Origin: Seminavis robusta
Lineage: Eukaryota; Bacillariophyta; Bacillariophyceae; Naviculales; Naviculaceae
Assembly: GCA_903772945.1 (NCBI GenBank)
Contig: CAICTM010001148.1
Location: forward strand, 1-35,783
Direction of reading: 5' to 3'
Length of the DNA stretch: 35,783 nucleotides
In this document: piece by piece, positions 1 through 8,974 of the stretch
Layout of the letters: each line of letters opens with the position of its first letter
How positions within the stretch are numbered: position 1 is the stretch's first letter
Program-made: the position numbers and the translations under genes
The notes under the pieces: model-generated
Databases searched by the model: none
What the model saw: only the letters and a program-made list of their open reading frames with translations
What the model was told of the DNA's origin: nothing

Positions 1-210
1 ACCGTCCAGACTGTGTTTTGTCCTTCGTAGCAAGGTAGTTACTGTCCAAGCAAGGTAGCTACTGTCCAGGCTGTTTGTCGTTAATGAGGAGCTTGTTGAG
101 GACATCACTACTGAAATGATGGAAGAAATTGAGTTTTACTCTAAGGAAGAGAGAGAAGGCTGAGGAAGATGAGAGAAAAGGGCTGCGGCATCCTAGGGTG
201 TGCACAGTGG

Positions 211-362
211 AACTGCATGGGGTGGAAGCAAACTACACACAAGTCTTGCAATGCATGTTGGGACCTAGCATGAACTTGATTGGGGTCTATGGCAACCTAT
301 GGCAACTGCATGGGGTGGAAGCAAACTACACACAAGTCTTGCACTGCATGTTGTGGGCCTAG
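211..362. repeat. 58-bp direct repeat, two copies 93 bp apart
   Basis: Two nearly identical copies (about 211-268 and 304-362) begin AACTGCATGGGGTGG and end near CCTAG. They differ by a few substitutions and a 1-bp indel. The intervening ~35 bp is itself rich in GGCAACYATGG-like words. No coding function is supported. Confidence 0.8.
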
Positions 363-364
363 AT

Positions 365-393
365 AATAACCACTGGTGTCAACAGTGGTTATT
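365..393. repeat. Perfect 11-bp inverted repeat (hairpin)
   Basis: AATAACCACTG at 365-375 and CAGTGGTTATT at 383-393 are exact reverse complements separated by 7 nt. The neighbouring word GGTTATTGGTTAAT (387-400) is reverse-complementary to part of the 43-bp tandem repeat downstream (about 484-497 and 527-540), so the hairpin and tandem array share sequence and probably origin. Confidence 0.75.
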
Positions 394-450
394 GGTTAAT
401 CAAACCTATAAAATAACCTATAACCAGTGGTTGATCAACCAATAACCATT

Positions 451-545
451 AACCAGTACCCTAGTTTGACTGGTTGATCAACCATTAACCAATAACCAGT
501 ACCCTAGTTTGACTGGTTGATCAACCATTAACCAATAACCAGAAC
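451..545. repeat. 43-bp tandem repeat, about 2.2 copies
   Basis: Units start AACCAGTACCCTAGTTTGAC at 451 and 494 and a partial unit begins at 537, giving a period of exactly 43 bp. Each unit contains the 12-bp palindrome GGTTGATCAACC. The array is AACCA/TGGTT-rich and has no coding potential. Confidence 0.85.
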
Positions 546-825
546 CCTAGTGACTGGTTAGCGAACCCTGGTATGCATGCAGCAAAAAGCCCAAATTTAG
601 TTCCCTCTAATAAGCAATAGTAACTACCACTCTCAAAAGTTGAAAAGATAAAAACGGATCGAAGAGACAACCCCACACAACAGAACAGAGTCCATTCGTC
701 CGCTCTAACTGCATAATAATCTCTTGAGAATTGTATCGAAAGAGAAAACCAATCATCCCAATTTGTTTGTGTTCTACCGGTAGCCAGCTAGCAAGGCAAC
801 AGGTCCGTTCCAGCGTTCCAGCAGT

Positions 826-2814
826 ATGGATGGAAAATGCCCAAGGCGGTCTGCCACACACGAGGCTGCCACAGCCAGCCCCACGATTGATAAGAAAGCA
901 TGCAATACCACTACCAATGTAATGCTCCTGCAGATGGCAACAGAAATCAACGAAACTGCCAAAATGGAAAAGCTGACAAAAACAACACACCAAGAAGAGG
1001 CAACAGAACGAGTGCCACCAGGCAATACCCACCAACAAGGAGAAATAATCCAAACCACACTTCGTCGTACAAGCCAACTGCCATCCCAACCTGGAGCGTA
1101 CATGGGAGCTCCAGGTGTGGCCTTGCTGCGTGCAACCACTCTCCAATTCTCCCTTGTGGGAGCAAGTTGTGCTCATGACCAAGCAAGTACGCTGGAAGAG
1201 ACCCCAGTGTTACACACAGGTATGCGTCAAACCATCCAACAACAGCAGCAACAAGTCTTGGTGCCCGGTGCCTACTCCATGGCGGGCCCGGGAAATTCTA
1301 ATTTAACTAATAATGACACAACAACCGAGCTGCCGGTAATCGACCACGTGATGGACCCGGCTCTATTTCCCAATCAAGCAAGGCAATCCGGCACTTCCAT
1401 GGACCAATTGGCAGTGGCTAACCGAGTCATGGACGATCCAGAAGATTTAATGCACGCGGATCCAGTTCATTTGGAGGAACAAGAGCAAAGGGAACAAGCA
1501 ACAAAAAAGCAGAGACAAACACTCCTCTTTAGTCTGTTTCTGGTTGTCTGCGCTGTGGCTGCCATTGTAGGGACTGTGGCTGGCACCGCTGGAAAGAAGA
1601 ATTCAGTTGTTGTGTACCAAACACCATCTCCTATTGTCTTGGGCTCCATGGCTCCTTCTGAAATACCATCATCAGCCCCTACAGGAGTGCTGGACTTGCT
1701 TTTGGATAATCTATCCAATCAAACATTGGCTAGGATCAACAGTGGCAGTGAAACTCCTCAGTGGAGAGTATGGAATTGGCTTGCAAACCACCAAAACATC
1801 ACATGGCTACCAGAATGGAGAAAGGAGCAGTTGTTCGCTCTTGCTACATTCTTCTATGCATTTGAGGGAGAAAAGTGGAATCCTCTGATAAAGGAGCGAT
1901 GGATGGATGACATGGTGGGAGAGTGTGACTGGTTCTCCAATGGATTTGGTTATTTTGATTTTGACGGACAATACTTTGATTTGGATGTTCCTTGGCGATA
2001 TTCATGCAACAGCCATGGCAACTTTACCTCTCTTTGGTTGGAAAACCTCCAGCTTTCTGGTTTGACTCCTTCTATTCCACCGGAGATCACTATGCTGAGC
2101 TCGTTGTCCCTTCTTCAGTTCAGTTCCAATGATATTGCAACATCAATTTCATCTCTGATTCCAGCAGAAGTGTATGAGATGACTGATTTGACGAGTTTTG
2201 GAATCTTTTTGGAACAAGTGACTGGCCAATTCCCAAGTGAGCTAGGACTACTCACTGCTTTGAAACAGTTGTATTTGATGGAAAATGAGCTAACTGGCCA
2301 GATCCCCTCTGAAATTGGAGAGCTAACTGACTTATTTGCCTTGCCGTTATGGAACAACCATTTCACTGGGCAAGTTCCTTCCGAACTTGGCAGACACACT
2401 AACATGTATTTCTTGGAGTTGTCCCTGAATCAGTTCACTGGGCCCCTTCCATCAGAGCTTGGAAGACTTCCTGGTGTGTCACACTTTGGGTGCAAAGATA
2501 ATCAGTTCACTGGACCTGTCCCCTCTGAGTTTGGTCAGCTGCTTGGTTTGACATTCTTCAAATTTGATGGCAACCAGTTGACAGGACCTTTGCCATCAGA
2601 GCTTGGACTTTTGACCAATCTGAAGGCTTTGAATCTAACTGGCAACCTTGGCTTGTCTGGAACAATTCCAGAGGAGCTATGCTTCTTGCAGAATGTGTCT
2701 TGTTCTGTCTATGGAGATGATCATTGGTTCACTCAGTCCTGCCATATTGACTTTGATTGTACCTCTATTTTGTGTGGATGTGATTGTTCCTGTTCCAATT
2801 CTTCTTTGATGTAA
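826..2814 (+). CDS. Leucine-rich repeat transmembrane (receptor-like) protein
   Basis: This is a single-exon 662-residue protein starting at ATG 826. It has a long polar N-terminal region (residues 1-231) with a Q6 run and the motif LAVANRVMDDPEDL. One membrane segment follows (about 232-254, LFSLFLVVCAVAAIVG), then a juxtamembrane linker and a pre-LRR cap with ALATFFYAFEGEKW and GECDW. About nine plant-type LRRs of ~24 residues follow (about 400-640), repeating the L-x-GxxPSELG pattern. The C-terminal cap ends in a Cys-rich FDCTSILCGCDCSC. By family knowledge such LRR domains bind protein or peptide ligands outside the cell. No kinase domain is present, so a receptor-like or adhesion role is inferred, not shown. 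The absence of a signal peptide suggests a signal-anchor (type II-like) topology with the LRRs outside. It is paralogous to the protein at 31167-33292. Confidence 0.9.
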   Translation: MDGKCPRRSATHEAATASPTIDKKACNTTTNVMLLQMATEINETAKMEKLTKTTHQEEATERVPPGNTHQQGEIIQTTLRRTSQLPSQPGAYMGAPGVALLRATTLQFSLVGASCAHDQASTLEETPVLHTGMRQTIQQQQQQVLVPGAYSMAGPGNSNLTNNDTTTELPVIDHVMDPALFPNQARQSGTSMDQLAVANRVMDDPEDLMHADPVHLEEQEQREQATKKQRQTLLFSLFLVVCAVAAIVGTVAGTAGKKNSVVVYQTPSPIVLGSMAPSEIPSSAPTGVLDLLLDNLSNQTLARINSGSETPQWRVWNWLANHQNITWLPEWRKEQLFALATFFYAFEGEKWNPLIKERWMDDMVGECDWFSNGFGYFDFDGQYFDLDVPWRYSCNSHGNFTSLWLENLQLSGLTPSIPPEITMLSSLSLLQFSSNDIATSISSLIPAEVYEMTDLTSFGIFLEQVTGQFPSELGLLTALKQLYLMENELTGQIPSEIGELTDLFALPLWNNHFTGQVPSELGRHTNMYFLELSLNQFTGPLPSELGRLPGVSHFGCKDNQFTGPVPSEFGQLLGLTFFKFDGNQLTGPLPSELGLLTNLKALNLTGNLGLSGTIPEELCFLQNVSCSVYGDDHWFTQSCHIDFDCTSILCGCDCSCSNSSLM

Positions 2815-3193
2815 AAAGGGAAATATAAGATGTTTTCTGTGCTGAGTTACACAACTATGAACAGATGACGCTAGCTAATTTTATTTGGATTGTTTGCTAG
2901 TAGCCATCAGGGGCGAGAAATTGAGGACCATTAGTCCAAGGGGGCCAAAGGGTTTGACTGTGCGGGATCCGCGGAGACAAATGGGTTGAAACATGATTGG
3001 CCGCTTAGCCGGCTTTCACAGAACCAGAAATCCAATGCCACCTTGATCAATGACCTCGTTTGGGATAACCAGAGGCCCAACCAACTTCGAACAAAAAAGT
3101 CTCCACAAAGCTATCACATAACTTGCACATATCCATCATTCGCATCAGTCCAAGACTTTGTTGTTGCCCTACCCCTCAGAAATTGCATCCAAA
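2815..3193. other. Intergenic region between two same-strand genes
   Basis: This 379-bp gap should contain the 3' UTR of the LRR gene and the promoter and 5' UTR of the next gene. No repeat, RNA gene or additional ORF is recognised in it. Confidence 0.5.
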
Positions 3194-3817
3194 ATGAGTT
3201 CCATTGCCGCTCCCAACGTTGTCGCCTCGTTTGCTTGTCGTGCCAATGCGGACTGCAACTTTGTCATTTACGAAGCCCTCCACGACGCGGCTTTTCTACA
3301 CAGAGCTCTCCAAATGGCCAAGAAATTCAAGAAGACCAGTCACTCCACCACCAACAACAATGATCCCAACCGCAAACCAAAGAATCCTGGCAAGGAATCC
3401 CTTCGTGGACGACGACAAAGTGTCAAGCACTTTTGTCAAACCGATGGCAATGATGATGACTTCCTGCAGCGATATCACTGTGGAGACACTAGTATTGATC
3501 CCAACAATAACAACCAGAAGATTCAAGTCTGCCATTTCAATGGAGTCGACTTTACAACCATGTGTGTTCGACCGCACAGTGCTCTCTTTCGCAATCTTCA
3601 TGCTCGCGACTATTGTGGGCCTTGCAGTATTATTGACACGGAAGGTGGTGGTGATGACGCCATGATTCATTGGCACGGTAAAAAACCCTCCATGGGAATG
3701 GGAGTCCCTCAACCCAGACAAAAGACGGAGCAGAGACAGCGGCCTCGCAAGCCAAGGCTTGTCCCCATGGGAGTTGTGCAAGTGCTGGACGACAACAATG
3801 ACATGGATCTGAACTAA
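3194..3817 (+). CDS. Hypothetical 207-residue protein
   Basis: The reading frame is open upstream to a TTG at 3158, but the first ATG is at 3194 (context CCAAAATGAG), giving 207 residues. No family is recognised. Visible features are a helical N-terminal third (around YEALHDAAFLHRALQMAKKF), a polar Asn/Lys-rich linker, several scattered cysteines and histidines including a YCGPC motif near residue 140, and a basic Pro/Arg/Gln-rich segment before an acidic end (LDDNNDMDLN). It has no signal peptide or membrane segment, so it is probably cytosolic or nuclear. It is on the same strand as the LRR gene, 379 bp downstream. It could be a lineage-specific gene; expression evidence would settle whether it is real. 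Confidence 0.55.
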   Translation: MSSIAAPNVVASFACRANADCNFVIYEALHDAAFLHRALQMAKKFKKTSHSTTNNNDPNRKPKNPGKESLRGRRQSVKHFCQTDGNDDDFLQRYHCGDTSIDPNNNNQKIQVCHFNGVDFTTMCVRPHSALFRNLHARDYCGPCSIIDTEGGGDDAMIHWHGKKPSMGMGVPQPRQKTEQRQRPRKPRLVPMGVVQVLDDNNDMDLN

Positions 3818-5173
3818 CTACGGTAGCAAGCGGTCTGATTGATACATGTCGTCGTCGCCTTCGAAAGACGCGCCTTCGAAAGACGAGGATGAGTTTATCG
3901 TCTTCGACGAGACGAGGAAACGAATGAAGCGGAATGAGATTGGCATTGGTTGGAGAGCTTCTTTCCTCCGTGAAACAATACACCGGCACACTCCTCTGTG
4001 ATTGTGGAGAGCTTGAATCATGATATAGCTGATTACCCAGTTGCTCCTTTAGATTCCTTCAATGTTCTGAGCTTTTGGTTTGCTGAATGGCTTTCTCAAA
4101 TATTAAACACACTACTTGCCATGAAGACTACCTAACCACCACTGAGTACTCCATGCACAGGGCGGTTGTTGAACTTTGGTCTTCTACCGTAGCCATAGTT
4201 GGTCAACTTTCCAAAGAAAAGGAGCTGAAAAGGTTACTTTGCGGTGAAGATTGTAGTATGTAATGCAGTGTAATGCTAAAAGGGGCTTCGAACACCTTCT
4301 AACTAAAAGGTGAGGAGAGCTTGAGGAGTGAGCATGGGGTGCAGAGGAGAAGGGCAGTCAAAACAAGAATGAGAGGTGAGACGCTTCTGGTGCGGTCAAA
4401 GCGTGCCATGCATTCTTTGCAATTCCAGGGTGTTGCGGGGAATGAGCGTTTGAAGCACTTTCTTTTTTGGGAAAATGCTGGTTTTTAGGTGATTTGCTAT
4501 TTTGAGTCCTGCTAGTAGCAATCTTTCAGATATTAATTTTCATAAGATTCTGGTGGTACCAGAGATTAATCTCAATAGGTAACTAAAATCGACCCTGAAT
4601 GTAAACAGCTCTGTCGGCATAGAGGTGCAAAGTTAGGGTTACCATAACCAACATTGGATCGTCAGATCGTCATAGTTTTTAAAATTGACGTCAGTCATCA
4701 AATTTTGTGGCACTCTCAAAACTGACATGGAATCGGGTCATCGGGTCATCGGGTCGTAGTCTACTGAAAGGGCCGGAAATCACGATTTTATGAATCCAAC
4801 CAAATTGATCAATTCGAAACCTAAATAAAGCTAAATATATATTAAAATTGAAGCAAAATTACTATGGTAAATAACTAGTAAATCAAGCCGAAACCAAAAT
4901 ATAGGATCGAAACCTCAATATAAAACCCAAACCTAATATAAAATCGAAACACAAGTATAAATCGGAATTTGGTGTAAATCTCCATTTCGGGCCCTTTCAC
5001 TGTAAAGGTCCAGTAAAAGGACGCGTGATGTGCCAGAACAATAATAAGCCAGAAAACTGCCACAATGACCTTCCGATGTGGCCACCGGCACTGCAGACAA
5101 CCCTGAGTCTTTTGTTCAGTTCTCAGAGTATCTTCATAGCATTGATACGAATCTTTTACGGGAGGTGGGCACC
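3818..5173. other. 1.36-kb intergenic region with a MITE-like element
   Basis: No gene is supported. The stretch contains a TGACGTCA palindrome at about 4686-4693, a 9-bp tandem repeat (TCATCGGGT, about 4732-4756) and an AT-rich inverted-repeat element (about 4765-4999). An open frame enters the next gene from 5069, but it has no ATG before 5174. Confidence 0.5.
4765..4999. mobile_element. Putative MITE-like element with 16-bp terminal inverted repeats
   Basis: The left arm TGAAAGGGCCGGAAAT (4765-4780) and the right arm (4984-4999, reverse complement TGAAAGGGCCCGAAAT) match at 15 of 16 positions. The ~200-bp interior is AT-rich and carries repeated ATCGAAAC/CCGAAACC words but no ORF. Size, TIRs and lack of coding capacity fit a non-autonomous DNA transposon. 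A target-site duplication could not be fixed by eye. It ends ~175 bp upstream of the ATG of the repeat-protein gene, so it may sit in that promoter. Confidence 0.5.
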
Positions 5174-7533
5174 ATGACATCCCGTTCTGCCATCCTCCGC
5201 ACTTCTAGCGCCAACAGTAGCATAGACGGCACTCGAGTTGCCAATGGTCAACATGTGGTTCCTCCAGGAATTTCCGTCCTTGAGTTTTTCGACAATGGCG
5301 CGACAGAATTGGCTATGTTAGGCTCCGGTCAAGCCCGCAACTTTCTCACGGAAAAGGATGCCTTGGCCGTCTTTCGCAACTTCGTCGCGGCTCTGACTAA
5401 GAAGGCAAGATCCAGTGGCCAGAGGGGCAAAAAACTCTGGGTTCCAAACAAGATGGTGGCTGTGGTGCTCGAGTTTCGGCCTCAATTTGAAGCCAAGAAA
5501 GTAGACCTGGATCTTTGCATATTCACTTCCGAGTGTGGTCAATACCATTGGTTTTGGTTTGAATTTCTGGACTCCAATAGTGCGGTAACCAAGGAATACA
5601 AGTCTCCTTATTGTGTTAACAACTTCAAGCTTGTCCTCAAGGGTGCTACCATGATTCCCCCCGAAGGTGTCGCCGTTGCGGAACTGACCGGTTTTGATGG
5701 CCTCAGAGGAACCATTCCCGCGGATGAAGACCTCACGGCGCTATTGGAACCCAAGGGATTGATGAAATGCTACAATGACCTAGTCCAAGATCTCCTAGTG
5801 ACCTCCAAGAGTAAGACGCTCACCTTTCTCGAAGAATGGAAGACAAGCGGAGTGGACCAAGTGATTCAAGAGAACGGCCATGCGGAAATCTTTGGCTCCC
5901 GGAACATGGAGCTTGTAGTCTGCATGGCGGCGAAAAAGTGGATCTGCTTTATTGATACAACCGTCGCTCCTGACTTTGTTCCTCCAGAGGCGGTTTCGGA
6001 TGCCCGTCGTGAATCCGTTGCCAAGAGCACCATTGCAGCAGCCGAAGCCGCGGGAATTGCTGTGGAAGACTTGGTCGTCGATGGTGTCATCCAGCTAGAG
6101 TCGACCTGTCCCGAGGAAGTGGCGAGTCTGTTGGAAAAGAAGGACCTCATGGACGTGTATCCTCAATTGGATCTTGCCATCTCGGAGGCTCAATCCATTC
6201 GTAACTTTGTGGACGTTTGGCGCCTCGCGGCTGCGGGTGTAGTCCCATTTCCCATTTTAGCCAATCTCAAGGAAGGCATGCTGGCCAAGGGTGTCAAGAT
6301 GATTCTCTGCGAAAGTGTTGGCAGCATGGGTCGGAATCACTGGCTCGAATTCATTGATCTAGATGTTTACCCCAACTATTCCAATCCATTCGACATTACC
6401 GAAACGGCAAGTGTGTTCACGAAAAAGGAAGAGGAAGTCGATCGAAAAGCAACCACCATCGGAGGTGGGTGGTACACGGTTCCTCTTACGGGCGTGGCAG
6501 TCGAAGAGCTGAGCGGGGTCAAGAAGATTTCAGATCAGTGCCCACACGAGGTCGAATCGCTGCTCGTGAAGAATGGGGCAATGCCAGTCTACGATGCCTT
6601 TATTAATGCCATTGTCAAGTCCAAAACGACCCGAAACTGGGCCGATTCATGGAGCTCCCTTGAGATCAGCACCATTCTTGCCGAATACAAAGACCAATTC
6701 TTGTCCAGGGGACTCAAAGTAGTCTTGTGCAAAATCAAACCAGACAGTGGCAACTCGTTGCGTTGGTTTGAGTTTATAGACATCAATGAACAACCCGGTT
6801 GGGTCCCCCAATTTGACGTTCTGTCCCTGGACGGAGGCACCGTGTTGGCAACAAATACAAACAGTTTATCCTTTCCAAAAGGAGTGGCCGTGGAGGCCAT
6901 TATGGACCGCAAGGTACGTTAGTATGTTTGCGATGGAGTCTTTGTCGGGCGATTTCAACCAGCTAAATCAAGTGTCTGACTGTCCTGTTCCTGAAGCACG
7001 TAATGGAGAGAGTCCCACCTCCTGTCAAGGCCATGATGGAGAACAAGGGGTGCATGGACTTGTACATGGCCATGATTGCGATTCTGTGCGAATGTGCTGG
7101 TTCTGGAGACGAAATTGATGCGACCTGGAGCAAAACACACATGAGCGACATTACTCAAACGATTGGACCCAAGTTCCAAGCAAAGGGGGGTAAGCATTGA
7201 CCATATACAATTCTGCCTCCTTTGCGAACAATCGATTGCAGCATTAGTGAATGTTCAAGCAGCTAACCTAAGTTGTTTTCTGATTTCGCACAAACAGTGT
7301 CGTTGTTCCTTTCTGTCCTTGAAGAGGATGTTAATGAAAACGGTCAACAAGTGAAGAAGCCGTTTATGTGGGTTGAGTTTGTGGACAGGGAAATGCAACC
7401 TAACTATACGGCTCAACGAGGGATTGAGATGACCAAGTTACCGTACACAGGAATGACCAACACAGAGGCTGCTTTCTTGGCCGGCTCTTTCGCGTTGCAG
7501 CTGGGAATCACGGTAGCCTTGCATCTATTATAG
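5174..7533 (+). CDS. Five-repeat protein of unknown family, C-terminal hydrophobic tail
   Basis: The inferred exons are 5174-6913, 6997-7189 and 7298-7533 (introns of 83 bp, phase 0, and 108 bp, phase 1; GTACGT...AG and GTAAGC...AG). They give 722 residues. The ATG at 5174 (context GGGCACCATGA) is chosen because the frame upstream has only a GTG and a stop at 5066. The protein is built of five diverged ~130-residue repeats beginning near residues 32, 165, 294, 440 and 570. Each starts GxxVxEL/AI, has a central helix pair around LLxxKxLMxxY and ends in an aromatic strand such as HWLEFIDLDVYPNY, RWFEFIDINEQPGW or FMWVEFVDREMQPNY. Both introns fall inside the fifth repeat, and splicing restores it (AKG joined to VSLFLSVLEED). 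The last ~20 residues (AAFLAGSFALQLGITVALHLL) could anchor it in a membrane. No named domain is recognised and no function is assigned. Confidence 0.82.
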
Positions 7534-8974
7534 TCGGTGAATACGGTAGCTTTTTGTGCCAGACGTCATGGCCGTATGAAACATCCGATTGACTTGAAGA
7601 ATGTGGAAACAACTGGCTGTGCCTTGACTCCCGGGTCGCCGTCAAGCACTTCTTGTCTGAATCGGTTAAGATTTTGAGCTTTTCTTTTTTTGGTCTCTCG
7701 CCGTACATTAGTAGAGTAGCTGTAGCATGATGGGCCAAGGTAGGCCCAAGTCAGAAAACGCTGTGTCACGACCGGTAGTTCGTTGCTTGGGATCCATGAA
7801 CTTTGGATGACCGAAAGGATCTCGAGGGAACCCAGGGAATCTCTGCAAATCAAACAAGCTGCCAAGAGAAGGGCCACATCAGAGGTCACTACGGTAACGC
7901 AACGAAAAAGAATGCCAACCCAGATCGCTCAGGTACGGCAGAATACCAAGACTCGCTCTCTAGGTAGATATCGAAGCAGTTTTCAAGCCAAAGAAAGGCA
8001 CCACGGGGGCAGATCGGATGCCCTGATCTTCTCAGTTATAGTTTCTACGGCTTGTGAATCGGTCACAAACCATCGTATGTGCCTCCGAGGCTCACGTGTT
8101 CCAGCGACTCGACTGTCAAGGCATTGGGATGATTGTGGCGCCCTCGACCTCTACCGCTAGTCGAACCATGCCCTCTCCCACATCGCACAATACCACTGAC
8201 CGCTCAACGATGATGCGGCGGTCAAGCATGATGTAGCCTCGGCAATTGTGGTGATGTTTTTCATGTGAACGGCGGACATGTTGACATGAGAGGGTTGGAG
8301 ACGATGACGGTGGCGGAAGGCCCTTGAAGGGTCTGGAAACGAGAGAAAGTGGATTGTCGGTACGTATGGAAATTGCTGCTTGGTTCGGGGCAAACCGTAC
8401 GTGACATGGTCCTGCACCATGCCGTCATCACTCTCGTTCTTGCCGGTGCTGCCATCTGCGTCCATGGATTCTCCTGTTGGTTGGCTTCGTTCGGCTGCTC
8501 CGTGTCAATCAAGACAAGGTCTACCCAAGTCAGAAAGGCGACTGGTCAATGGATGCTGCTATGCTTATGAAGTACTAGCTAGTACATGTACGACTACAAC
8601 TACTATTGAGAATGAAGCCATGATTTTGTTTGTAAAGATTGTCTACTATGTGTTATTGCTCTATGTTTATGTTTCGTTGTATTTTTAAAGATTGTAGCAT
8701 CAACAATGATAGAGGTTGGTTGTCGGGTGTCACGGGTATTAACTTTGGACTTTCGTCGCGTGGAGGACGTTCGGACAAGCACTCTGCAATAGAGGCTGCC
8801 TAGCACAGGAACCACAAACCTGGCTACCTTCGATGTGACCCTTCAATTGAACCAACTGTATTCATCTCCGCAAAATTGTTGTATAGCCCTGCACCCCACC
8901 AGATGCTTGCTCGTTGTGTATTGTATTGTGTTAGTCCCCGCAATCGGTCGTCGTCGACCACTTACCTGTTGTCC
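7534..8974. other. 1.44-kb region without a supported gene
   Basis: The stretch lies between the convergent repeat-protein gene and the 587-residue gene and should contain both 3' UTRs. Small frames exist on both strands. Only a 102-codon minus-strand one (8157-8465) starts at ATG, and its composition is not protein-like enough to call. The word CCAAGTCAGAAA occurs near 7747 and again near 8525. Nothing else is recognised. Confidence 0.4.

Larger units (their letters stand above)
1..825. repeat. Repeat-rich left edge without a supported gene
   Basis: No convincing coding region is seen here. The stretch holds three sets of short direct repeats: two adjacent 20-bp copies at about 30-69, two copies of a ~58-bp unit at about 211-268 and 304-362, and a 43-bp tandem repeat at about 451-545. 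A perfect 11-bp hairpin lies at 365-393. Short open frames exist (for example from 129 to 362) but begin at TTG and simply read through the 58-bp repeats. The last ~200 bp may include the promoter and 5' UTR of the LRR gene starting at 826. Confidence 0.6.

Noticed and set aside
3158..3193. TTG-started extension of the hypothetical protein
   Set aside because: A eukaryotic nuclear gene is expected to start at ATG; 3194 is the first one in frame.
5078..5173. GTG-started N-terminal extension of the five-repeat protein
   Set aside because: No ATG in this stretch and a stop at 5066; ATG 5174 has a good context. An upstream exon cannot be fully excluded.
6914..6996. Apparent stop after the fourth repeat and apparent broken gene
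   Set aside because: GTACGT and AG borders and continuation of the fifth repeat show an intron, not a frameshift.
8157..8465. 102-codon minus-strand ATG ORF
   Set aside because: Protein-like evidence is weak, no domain, and the surrounding DNA looks non-coding.
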